DNA from: CAYZXT01 sp964482515
GTDB lineage: Bacteria; Elusimicrobiota; Elusimicrobia; FEN-1173
Direction: 5' to 3'
DNA length: 49,497 nucleotides
Assembly (NCBI GenBank): GCA_964482515.1
Contig: CAYZXT010000018.1
Coordinates: 1-49,497, forward strand
A program made the translations under genes and the position numbers. The notes under the pieces were generated by a model. It saw only the letters and a list, made by a program, of their open reading frames with translations. It was not told the DNA's origin and did no database searches. Shown one piece after another: positions 40,891 to 48,326 of this stretch. Each line of letters begins with the position of its first letter. Position 1 is the stretch's first letter.

Positions 40891-42670
40891 TCGGGCCCGT
40901 TTTCAGGGGCGCGCCGAATACTTCGGCCAGGATTGCGTTGGAAAGGTTTTTTGCGATCAATCGGTTCCCCAGTTCAGTGCAGTGCCCGAAGTCTCCGGCG
41001 AACATATCAACGAAGAGGTCCGCCAGTTTATGCGTATGAATGGCTTCGGCGAAGTTGTTCTTATTTTCAACGTAAATGAGCCCATTACCCGTCCCCAGTA
41101 TTTCTTCGAGCGCCGCGCCGTCCCGCATCGGGTATTGCATGCACAACAGCTTGATGCCCCTTTTTAGGACGCGGTCCCGCAATTTCCTGTAATTGCGGGC
41201 GGCGGACGGCGGAAGAGACGAAGTGCGTTCCTGCCCTTGCCACGACTCCTTCCCGTCCGCTTGAATGTCGAACACGGATAAGGCGTTCCTCAACTTGGAG
41301 CTGGATCCGATGGCCCTCTGTCCACGGGAAAGGATCTCCTTCGCTTTTGTGTAATCCCCCTTCTCAGCGTATAATTTGGCCAGTTCGACGTAGGCCTGCG
41401 TGTTGACGGGGTTGGCTTCTATTGCCGCTTCATACAGATTCTCCGCTTTTCCATGCTCCCCCTTGGCGCGATAAAGAATCTTCATGTCGTCGTATATCCA
41501 CGGATCCTTCGGATTCAGCCTTATCGCCGCTTCATAGAGTTCCTCCGCCAACTGATAATTCCCCTGTTGTGCGCGAAGTTTTCCCAGCTCGATATAAGCC
41601 TGGGGATCCTTCGGGCCGATCTTGATCGCCGTTTCATACATCTTCTCGGCTTCCGCGACTTTCCCGTCGTCGCGATACAGGCCCCCCAATCCAACGTAGG
41701 CGCCGGAATTTTCCGGGTCGAGGGTTATCAGTCTTTTGAAAATCCCTTCGGCTTTTTCATGGTTTTCGTTCAGGCGATACAGGTCGCCCAAATACATCAA
41801 GGCTTGCCGGTTTTCGGGGTCGAGGCTGATCGCGGCCAGATGCATGCGTTCCGCTTTTTCCGGTTCCCCGTCCACGCGATGGAGATACCCCAGGTCGTTG
41901 TACAACCACGGGTTCCGGCCATGCTTCTTAATCCCCGCCTCAAACACGTTCTTCGCCTTCTTAAAGTCTCCTTTTGCACGGTAGAAATTTCCCAAGGCGC
42001 TGTAGGCGTGCAGGTTTTCCGGATCAAGTTTCATTGCCGAGGCGAAAAACCGTTCCGCGGAACCATAGTCCCCATTTTCCAGATATTGATCTCCCCGCTC
42101 AATGAGTTCCTCCGGGCTTTCGCTGCCGGCCGGTTCGTCCGTTTGGGGATGGTCTGCGGGAACCCTATTGGTGATTTTGGCCTTGAGGCCGTCCGCAATA
42201 AACGTCGCCAGTTTGTTCAACCGCGTGTCCTTCAACCAGAGGACGAGGCCGGCCGGAAGAGGACCGGCGTTCTTTTCCGGGCTTTTCCACACCCATTCGC
42301 CGTCGTTGATCCCCATCATCACCACCACCATGTGCGGGGTGAAAGCGTTCAACTGGCCGTCCAACCGCAAAAGGATGGTTTCCGAGCTCGCCCCCGCCCT
42401 TCCCTTGTCGATCACTTTAAAACGGACGCCCCTGCTCTCCTTGTTCAGTTCCTCCTCGAGCAAAGGGGGCCATTGTCCCTGAGTGGTCGATTCCCCCAGG
42501 CAGAGGATCCGGTAGGTCCCTTCCTTGGTGAACCCTCGGCGGTTTTGGATCTCGCGGGCAGTTAGAAATAATCCGCCGGCGGCGCGAAAGCCGAGTTCGA
42601 CCACTAGGAACGCCGTCAGTATCCCCATCAACGCGAGCAACGCTTTGAAAACAGAATGTTTATGGTTCAT
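40883..42670 (-). CDS. SGNH hydrolase split by a TPR array (paralog 1, operon head)
   Basis: This 595-residue protein is the longest of the six and the first gene of the operon. It has a membrane helix (about 8-26), Ser61 in ILCLGESTTQGQ, GRAGASSE, MMGINDGEWVW, eight TPR units plus a degenerate one, KLLCMQYPMRDGAALEEILG and DMFAGDFGHCTELGNRLIAK. It exceeds the seven-repeat paralog (561 residues) by exactly 34 residues, one TPR unit. The promoter must lie in the 104 bases between 42670 and the divergent gene at 42775. As first gene it may be the most expressed. The function is as for the other paralogs: an ester-active enzyme on an envelope glycan, inferred from the fold. Confidence 0.85.
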   Translation of the reverse strand: MNHKHSVFKALLALMGILTAFLVVELGFRAAGGLFLTAREIQNRRGFTKEGTYRILCLGESTTQGQWPPLLEEELNKESRGVRFKVIDKGRAGASSETILLRLDGQLNAFTPHMVVVMMGINDGEWVWKSPEKNAGPLPAGLVLWLKDTRLNKLATFIADGLKAKITNRVPADHPQTDEPAGSESPEELIERGDQYLENGDYGSAERFFASAMKLDPENLHAYSALGNFYRAKGDFKKAKNVFEAGIKKHGRNPWLYNDLGYLHRVDGEPEKAERMHLAAISLDPENRQALMYLGDLYRLNENHEKAEGIFKRLITLDPENSGAYVGLGGLYRDDGKVAEAEKMYETAIKIGPKDPQAYIELGKLRAQQGNYQLAEELYEAAIRLNPKDPWIYDDMKILYRAKGEHGKAENLYEAAIEANPVNTQAYVELAKLYAEKGDYTKAKEILSRGQRAIGSSSKLRNALSVFDIQADGKESWQGQERTSSLPPSAARNYRKLRDRVLKRGIKLLCMQYPMRDGAALEEILGTGNGLIYVENKNNFAEAIHTHKLADLFVDMFAGDFGHCTELGNRLIAKNLSNAILAEVFGAPLKTGPND

Positions 42671-42682
42671 CGGAGGAAACTA

Positions 42683-42688
42683 TATAAT
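42683..42688 (+). promoter_or_regulatory. Candidate promoter in the divergent intergenic region
   Basis: TATAAT matches the -10 consensus on the plus strand, and the same A/T-rich patch (TTATAT, 42682-42687) could serve the minus-strand operon. Neither direction has a good -35, so the patch probably marks the control region of both the 11-gene operon and the plus-strand unit, without fixing either start. Confidence 0.35.
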
Positions 42689-42774
42689 TTCACCCACGTC
42701 CTTGTCTCAGGGAGGTCTGATATTAGTAAAATGCGCGAAGGATTTTGGCAAGGCGGGCGGAGGACTTCGATATC

Positions 42775-44238
42775 ATGCTTGTCAACCACGTTAAAAAGGC
42801 CGGCCTCTGGAGGGACGCGGCGTTCCTGACGGTTTTTGCCGGCGTTCTTCGGTTTTTCCGTTTAGGATCTCAGAGTTTCTGGCTGGATGAGGTCACCTGC
42901 GCGCGGGACGTGAGCCAGCCCTTCCTGAAAATTTGGAGCGAAGTCGTTTCGAGCCCGCCCCTGTATCATTACATCGTGCATCCCGTTTATGCGTTCGCGG
43001 GAAGAGACCTGTTCTGGCTGCGAGTGCCGGCGGCCGTTTTCGGTGTCGCGTTGGTTCCTCTTTTCTACCTGGCCCTAGAGCGTTCCTTCAACCGGCGGAC
43101 CGCTTTTTGGGGGGCGGTGATTTTGACGGTTTCCCCATTTCATCTTTGGTATTCCCAGGAGATGCGAATGTACAGTCTCCTGGCCCTGGAATCTTTCCTG
43201 TCCATGCAATTCTGGCAGCGTTCCTTGGAGGATGACCGCCGGCGGGATTGGGTCGGATACGCCTTGGCCAGCGTTGCCGGCCTTTACACGCACAACTGGT
43301 TTGTTTTTTTGGTCGGCGGTCAGATTGTCTGGGGATATGTGGAGATTTTCTTTCGGAACAAGGGCGCCAAGAAATTCACCTTGGCCCTGTTGTTGGTCGG
43401 AGCGGCCTACGCGCCCTGGGTCCCATGGCTCATCGGCCACCAGTTGTATCATCATACTCTCAATTTTCTCGTCCAGCCCTCCTGGCGTGACCTGTGGGAC
43501 ACGGTCCTGTCGTTTTCGCCGTCGGGCGGCCCCTTGATCCATTGGCATCTGCCCGCCGCGGCCAGCCGGCCCATCCAAGTCATGGTCACTATCCTTCCGG
43601 TTGCCGCGTGCCTGTCGGCTTTTTTTCGGGCGGATAGCCGTCGCCTGTCGGTGCGTCATTTGGCGGCCGGGGTGGTTTTGCCCCTGGCCTTCGCGATCAT
43701 TTTTTCTGTTTTCGTCAAGCCCGTTTACCTGTCTCATCGCTATGTCATACTCTGCCTCCCATCCTTTCTTTGGATCATCGCCGCCGGTTTATCGGCGGAG
43801 CGCAAAAACGCCGGCCGCCTGATGAAATTCGCCTGGGCGGCCATTTCGCTTTATGTCCTTTCGCTCTATTTCTTCGGCGATTGGAAGAAGGCCGGCTGGA
43901 AAGACATGGGCGGACATATTCTTGCGTCCCCGGCCGGAAACGTATGGACGGGAAATTTGCCGAAAGGAGACAGCCTCAGTTTGGCGTTTCATATGACGCG
44001 CGGGGACAAGGGCGTTATGGATTGGGACTTGGCCGAGTCTATTCCGGGGCACATCGGCGGCTTAGCGGCGGCGGGCGCCGGGATGGTCGCGGTCCCCGTG
44101 CCGCATGAGAGCATCAACGCGTTCCTTGGGAAGGCCCAAGACGGATGGGAGATCGTTTCTGCCGAAGAATTTCCAAACGCTAAACTGTTCTATATTCAAC
44201 GTGTTTCGGCGGATGCCGAAGGCGTGAGGTTAAAATAA
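42775..44238 (+). CDS. GT39-family (ArnT/PMT-like) glycosyltransferase
   Basis: This is a 487-residue polytopic protein. The GT39 signature is clear: RLGSQSFWLDEVTCARDV with the acidic pair in the first outer loop, SSPPLYHYIVHPVYAF and SPFHLWYSQEMRMYSLLAL, a motif typical of bacterial GT39 enzymes. About ten helices are followed by a soluble C-terminal part. It would move a sugar from a polyprenyl-phosphate carrier to a lipid, glycan or protein outside the membrane. ATG at 42775 was chosen (GGAGG about 12 bases upstream); an in-frame TTG at 42745 is possible. The next gene follows after 32 bases, so the two form a small operon. Confidence 0.86.
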   Translation: MLVNHVKKAGLWRDAAFLTVFAGVLRFFRLGSQSFWLDEVTCARDVSQPFLKIWSEVVSSPPLYHYIVHPVYAFAGRDLFWLRVPAAVFGVALVPLFYLALERSFNRRTAFWGAVILTVSPFHLWYSQEMRMYSLLALESFLSMQFWQRSLEDDRRRDWVGYALASVAGLYTHNWFVFLVGGQIVWGYVEIFFRNKGAKKFTLALLLVGAAYAPWVPWLIGHQLYHHTLNFLVQPSWRDLWDTVLSFSPSGGPLIHWHLPAAASRPIQVMVTILPVAACLSAFFRADSRRLSVRHLAAGVVLPLAFAIIFSVFVKPVYLSHRYVILCLPSFLWIIAAGLSAERKNAGRLMKFAWAAISLYVLSLYFFGDWKKAGWKDMGGHILASPAGNVWTGNLPKGDSLSLAFHMTRGDKGVMDWDLAESIPGHIGGLAAAGAGMVAVPVPHESINAFLGKAQDGWEIVSAEEFPNAKLFYIQRVSADAEGVRLK

Positions 44239-44270
44239 CGCGGGTACGCGCCGAGGAGATTAACAACTCG

Positions 44271-45569
44271 ATGAAAAATAAATTCCTGCCGATACTGTCT
44301 GTACTGCTTGTTTTTGGGATCGGGGTCGCGGCGCTCGAATTGACCGCGGCCATTCTTTTGCGGAAGCGAGCCCCCTTAGCGGACGCGGAAGCGCCGATTG
44401 TCGACCGCGGTATTCCTATTCGAGGCGCGGAAGAAGATCTCTTCGCGGGCATGGCCCCCAAAACAAGTCTCCATCCCTATCTCGGCTATACACTCGACCC
44501 TTCTTTGAATCCGGGGACCAACGATTTTGGTTTTCTCGGTCCGGACGCGACGTCGGCAAAACCCGACAATGTGATCCGCGTCGGAATAACCGGCGGCTCA
44601 GTTTCGCAATTTCTCTATTCCTACAAAGACGAGTTTAAAAGCATGCTGGAAGAATTACCCGCATTTAAATCCCGTCCAATCGAGATTCTTTCCTTTGGGT
44701 TACAAGGATACAAGCAGCCTCAGCAGTTGTTGGCGTTGGCCTATTTGCTAAGTCTGAACGCGAAATTCGACGTGGTCATCAACCTGGACGGGATCAACGA
44801 GGCGGCTTTGCCCTGGGCGGAAAATGCCAAACGGGGAGACCCGGTCCATTACCCGCGTTCGTGGGGTTTGTTTGCACGCAAGGCGGTGCCGGTTGAGGAC
44901 GCGGTCTTGCTTGGACGCTTGGCCAGCCTGCAGGACATTCGGCGTCGCCTCGCGGGATACCGAACGAGGAGCCCCTGGAAATACAGCAACACTTTTCTGC
45001 TGGCGGCGGATATTGCGGATCAGGAATTGCATGGAAAGGTCGCCGCCGCGCAACTGGTCCTTGACCGGCGGAGGAACTCGGAGCTCAATGGCGTTGGGAC
45101 CGGCGGAAAGACCACCACCCTGGACCGGGAGGGCGTCGTCAGGGATTCGGTCGCGCTTTGGAGGGACTCCTCAATACAGATGGCCCGTTTATGCGCGCAA
45201 AATGGAATCGCTTATTTCCATTTTCTCAGTCCGAACCAGTATATGCCGGGATCGCGATCTTTGACGAAGGAGGAGAAGCGTCCGCGTTTCGGCGACGTCG
45301 CGCTGGATTCCTGGCTCGACGACATAGAGGAAGCCGTCAAGGCGGGATATCCCCTCATGGTCCAAGAGGGCCCCCGCTTAAGGGCTGAAAAGGTCAACTT
45401 CTTCGACTTGACTGGAATATTCCGCGACGAGCCGCGCACGGTTTACGGGGATTATTGCTGCCACTATAACGCGCTCGGGAACAGAATACTGATGAATAAC
45501 ATCGCGACGTCCATCGGACGGGCCATGTCCGCTGAGTGGAGTTTGGAGCGCGGTCCGCGGAAAGAGTAA
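44271..45569 (+). CDS. Membrane-anchored SGNH hydrolase
   Basis: This is a 432-residue protein with an N-terminal anchor (helix about 5-30). The SGNH blocks are RVGITGGSVSQF (Ser110), SFGLQGYKQPQQ for the second block, VVINLDGINEAAL (Asn176) and DYCCHYNALGN near the end (Asp394, His398, with three residues between them). No TPR is present. A central insertion of about 150 residues fills the place where TPRs lie in the operon paralogs. It should be a periplasmic esterase or acyltransferase acting on glycans. GAGGAG lies about 12 bases before the ATG. It shares a plus-strand unit with the GT39 gene and ends 3 bases from the convergent SGNH gene. Confidence 0.8.
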   Translation: MKNKFLPILSVLLVFGIGVAALELTAAILLRKRAPLADAEAPIVDRGIPIRGAEEDLFAGMAPKTSLHPYLGYTLDPSLNPGTNDFGFLGPDATSAKPDNVIRVGITGGSVSQFLYSYKDEFKSMLEELPAFKSRPIEILSFGLQGYKQPQQLLALAYLLSLNAKFDVVINLDGINEAALPWAENAKRGDPVHYPRSWGLFARKAVPVEDAVLLGRLASLQDIRRRLAGYRTRSPWKYSNTFLLAADIADQELHGKVAAAQLVLDRRRNSELNGVGTGGKTTTLDREGVVRDSVALWRDSSIQMARLCAQNGIAYFHFLSPNQYMPGSRSLTKEEKRPRFGDVALDSWLDDIEEAVKAGYPLMVQEGPRLRAEKVNFFDLTGIFRDEPRTVYGDYCCHYNALGNRILMNNIATSIGRAMSAEWSLERGPRKE

Positions 45570-45572
45570 CGG

Positions 45573-47111
45573 TCAATCGCCGAAGGCGTGATCGTGAATG
45601 TATCGTGCCAGAAGGTCTTGGCCGAAAGCCGTCAGGTGGATGTAGTCCCACCAAAGGATTCCCTCATTTTGCTTCGCTTTAAGGTGCGCGTGGGCGTCCA
45701 GCGTCAAGATGCCGTTCTCGTTCCCTACCTGTTCCATCGCGATATGCGCGGATGCAAGTTCATCGTTGGGGTATTCCGGGGAAGACGCTTCCAAAACAAA
45801 AACCGTCTTGATTGAAAGGCTTTTATTGATGTCAGCGAACTTCCGCAGGTTTGTCCGAAACTGTTCGACGTTCTTTTTGTCGTTGTTCGAGAGTATGATG
45901 ACCGCGGCGTACGGCGCCGGAGACGTCCATGAACTCTTGTAGCGCTCCAGCAGGAAAGTCGATTCCACGCTCGAGATTCCCGCGTTGGTGCATTCATACC
46001 GCATTTCACCCCCGCCTTTCTCGTTCAAGAAGTGTTCGAGTCTTCGTGCGATGGTTTCTTCCTCCGTCTTCGCCCCGGAACCCCACGCCTGCGACGATCC
46101 AAGAAGGATGACCCGTTTCGTTGCTTGAACGGCTTTTTCCTTCGGCATGTTCGGAATATGTTCATTGATCTCTTCAACGGTCTTTTCTATCCAGTCGCGA
46201 CTGCTGCTGCGGTGGAGTTGCTGATACAGGAAGCTGTTCTCTTGGGGATATCTTCCGGTCAGGTAGAAATTCGCGGCGAAGAAAAGCAGGGAGAAAACGA
46301 GGAAGTTGAGGTGAAAAAGTGTCACGGCGAAACATGTCGCTCGGGGGTTCTTTAGATATGGGAACAGGGCCAAAAGAACGGTCCCCAATATGGCGGCGAG
46401 AAACACGCTGAGGGCGGCGGTAGTGATTTGCCTTAGGTTGCAAAAGGATTCCTTTATAGGGCCGGAATTGTCCGCGGTGAATATTTTAACATCGTCAATC
46501 AGGACGTTGGCCGAGGACCCCCGAAACCCAAGGGACTGGGTCTCCTTCGGATGGTCATCGAAGGATTGAACGAAACGCCCGTTGATGCGCAGGGCGACGC
46601 CCGCGGTCGAGAATTCTACCAGGCAATCGTTCCACGCGCCGGCTTTGACGTTTCCGTTTGGATAAGACTCGACCCGTGTGAATTTCCCGTTGTCCAGCGC
46701 ATTGAAAAAAATGCCTTCATTCGAACCGCCGGCGTTGATCCTTATCCCGGAAAAGCCGGAGTCGTCCTTGTTGAAAATAAAATAAAAGTAGGACGACTTC
46801 GGCATCAAGAATTTAAATTGAACCTCGGCCGGACTGGTTCGCCGTTTATGGATGACTTCTTGGAAGCCGTGCCAAGCACCCAGGTTGAGCCGCCAGGCGT
46901 GCAGGGGCTGTGGCCCTTTTAAATATCCCTCCGAACACATGACGTAGCGCGAGAGGGTACACTTTGTGGGGATCCAGTCGCCATTGTTCTCGAGGGAATT
47001 GACGCGCGTTCCCCACGATAGGCCGGACAACAGGGAGGAGATGGACAGGATCGCCAGGACGAATATAAAGTAGGATTTGCTGCAGGCGGTCGATGGGGCA
47101 ACGTTGCTCAT
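45573..47111 (-). CDS. SGNH hydrolase with jelly-roll-like and membrane segments
   Basis: This 512-residue protein has an uncommon layout: membrane helix (13-30), a beta-rich domain (about 60-215) resembling LamG/concanavalin-like folds (SYFYFIFNKDDSGFSGIRIN, NDCLVEFSTAGVALRINGRF, NVLIDDVKIFTAD), two more helices (about 231-252, 259-283), then the SGNH domain. Catalytic blocks are RVILLGSSQAWGSG (Ser330), LSNNDKKN and WWDYIHLTAFGQ (Asp489, His492). Three helices after an inside start would place the jelly-roll and SGNH domains on opposite sides of the membrane unless the first helix is a cleaved signal; a cleaved signal puts the jelly-roll outside and leaves SGNH outside too. The jelly-roll part may bind sugar. 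Confidence 0.78.
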   Translation of the reverse strand: MSNVAPSTACSKSYFIFVLAILSISSLLSGLSWGTRVNSLENNGDWIPTKCTLSRYVMCSEGYLKGPQPLHAWRLNLGAWHGFQEVIHKRRTSPAEVQFKFLMPKSSYFYFIFNKDDSGFSGIRINAGGSNEGIFFNALDNGKFTRVESYPNGNVKAGAWNDCLVEFSTAGVALRINGRFVQSFDDHPKETQSLGFRGSSANVLIDDVKIFTADNSGPIKESFCNLRQITTAALSVFLAAILGTVLLALFPYLKNPRATCFAVTLFHLNFLVFSLLFFAANFYLTGRYPQENSFLYQQLHRSSSRDWIEKTVEEINEHIPNMPKEKAVQATKRVILLGSSQAWGSGAKTEEETIARRLEHFLNEKGGGEMRYECTNAGISSVESTFLLERYKSSWTSPAPYAAVIILSNNDKKNVEQFRTNLRKFADINKSLSIKTVFVLEASSPEYPNDELASAHIAMEQVGNENGILTLDAHAHLKAKQNEGILWWDYIHLTAFGQDLLARYIHDHAFGD

Positions 47112-47152
47112 GTTGGGGATCCTTCCTTGTTTCTATGTCCTCGACGGCACGC

Positions 47153-47158
47153 TATAAT
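47153..47158 (+). promoter_or_regulatory. Consensus -10 upstream of the plus-strand SGNH gene
   Basis: GCTATAATAG contains a perfect TATAAT. The -35 region is poor (TTTCTA at 47130-47135 with a 17-base spacer). Transcription would start near 47165, about 60 bases before the ATG at 47227. Confidence 0.45.
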
Positions 47159-47226
47159 AGCATTTGATAGCTTCGGAATGACTCGTGATCACTCTCAGCA
47201 TCGGTGGCGGCGGAGGTTTGGGGCAA

Positions 47227-48282
47227 ATGAGAAAACCAGTTTTTATAGTTTTAATCAATGTTCTGCTCTGCTGCCTCGTCCTTTTAATGGGAGAGGCGTC
47301 GCTTCGTCTCTTCGGTTACACAATGAGGCCGTTGCCTTGGTCATGGACCTCGGACGACGGATTGACGTCCCTGGACGGCAGGCGAATATGGTCGCTTCGC
47401 GCAAACTATAAATCCGACCATTGGGAAATGCGTACGGACGGGAATGGCCTCCGCATCGGGAGCGAGGGGTCGCCGGCTCAGATGAATTGCCCCAAAATCT
47501 GCTTTATCGGCGATTCCAATGTTTTCGGCCACGGGGTGGATGGAAACCAATCGATTCCGGCGAATCTTCACAGGCTGCTGCGCGGCGCCGGTTATGACGT
47601 GGCGGTCATCAACGCCGGTGTTCCGGGTTACTCACCCGGTCAGGAGTTCATTGCTCTGCGGGACCACATAATTCCCCGTTTTGATCCGGCCCTGGTAATT
47701 TGGGGCGTTCATTTCAACGACACCCTCGACATGAGATACAGGTCTTTGCATTTCCGCATGGGAGATAAATTGATCCGCATCCCTGGATGGACCAACGGGA
47801 TATATTTACAGGGTTTGATCCAGAAGAAGGCGCCCGAATTTCTGAGAGGCAGCCTCTTATTGAATCTTGCGGCGTCTTCCCTGGAATATGTCGACCCGGT
47901 GCATTGGTTGGAGCGTCCTTCAAACGCGGCCTCGGCGGAAAAAATAAATATGATGGTGAAGGAGGTCGAAGCGCTGGGGGTCCCGGTGTTGGTGCTTCGA
48001 ATGGCCAGCCTTTGGGAATTGACTGACACGGACCCGGTGACGGTTGCGTTCTATTCCGGCTTCCCAAAGTTTTTTGACCGCCATTTGAACTTGAACGACG
48101 CCGTGAGGGAGCGCACTGGTGGCGGTGCAGACATGGTCGAACGGCTCGTCTTGACGGAGGATCAGGATCCCCTCAGGCACCTTTCCCCGTATGGGAATGC
48201 GGTCTGCGCCGAGGCTGTTTTCGATTATTTGTCGCGAAATAGAATGACGGCAAAGTTCCCTATGATTAAAACCGGCAAATAA
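47227..48282 (+). CDS. Membrane-anchored SGNH hydrolase
   Basis: This is a 351-residue protein with an N-terminal helix (about 5-22). Blocks: ICFIGDSNVFGHGV with the classical GDS (Ser97), INAGVPGYSPGQE, IWGVHFNDTLD (Asn154) and DPLRHLSPYGNAV (Asp314, His318). It resembles alginate O-acetyltransferase-like or GDSL esterases linked to exopolysaccharide loci, and the anchor puts the active site in the periplasm. I chose ATG at 47227, which has GGAGG about 10 bases upstream, over the GTG at 47185. A consensus -10 lies upstream and another glycosyltransferase gene follows after 44 bases. Confidence 0.83.
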   Translation: MRKPVFIVLINVLLCCLVLLMGEASLRLFGYTMRPLPWSWTSDDGLTSLDGRRIWSLRANYKSDHWEMRTDGNGLRIGSEGSPAQMNCPKICFIGDSNVFGHGVDGNQSIPANLHRLLRGAGYDVAVINAGVPGYSPGQEFIALRDHIIPRFDPALVIWGVHFNDTLDMRYRSLHFRMGDKLIRIPGWTNGIYLQGLIQKKAPEFLRGSLLLNLAASSLEYVDPVHWLERPSNAASAEKINMMVKEVEALGVPVLVLRMASLWELTDTDPVTVAFYSGFPKFFDRHLNLNDAVRERTGGGADMVERLVLTEDQDPLRHLSPYGNAVCAEAVFDYLSRNRMTAKFPMIKTGK

Positions 48283-48326
48283 AGTATCGTCTAGCTTTTA
48301 CAAACGAGCAAATTATAGGTCACATT

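Noticed and set aside
41453..42565. 370-codon plus-strand frame opposite the first SGNH-TPR gene
   Set aside because: It is an antisense shadow of regular TPR codons. Its repeat pattern mirrors the TPRs, and the minus-strand gene has intact catalytic motifs.
28283..42670. CRISPR-like or satellite repetition
   Set aside because: The repetition is at about 102 bases, is imperfect and in frame, and encodes 34-residue TPR units. There are no identical short repeats with unique spacers.
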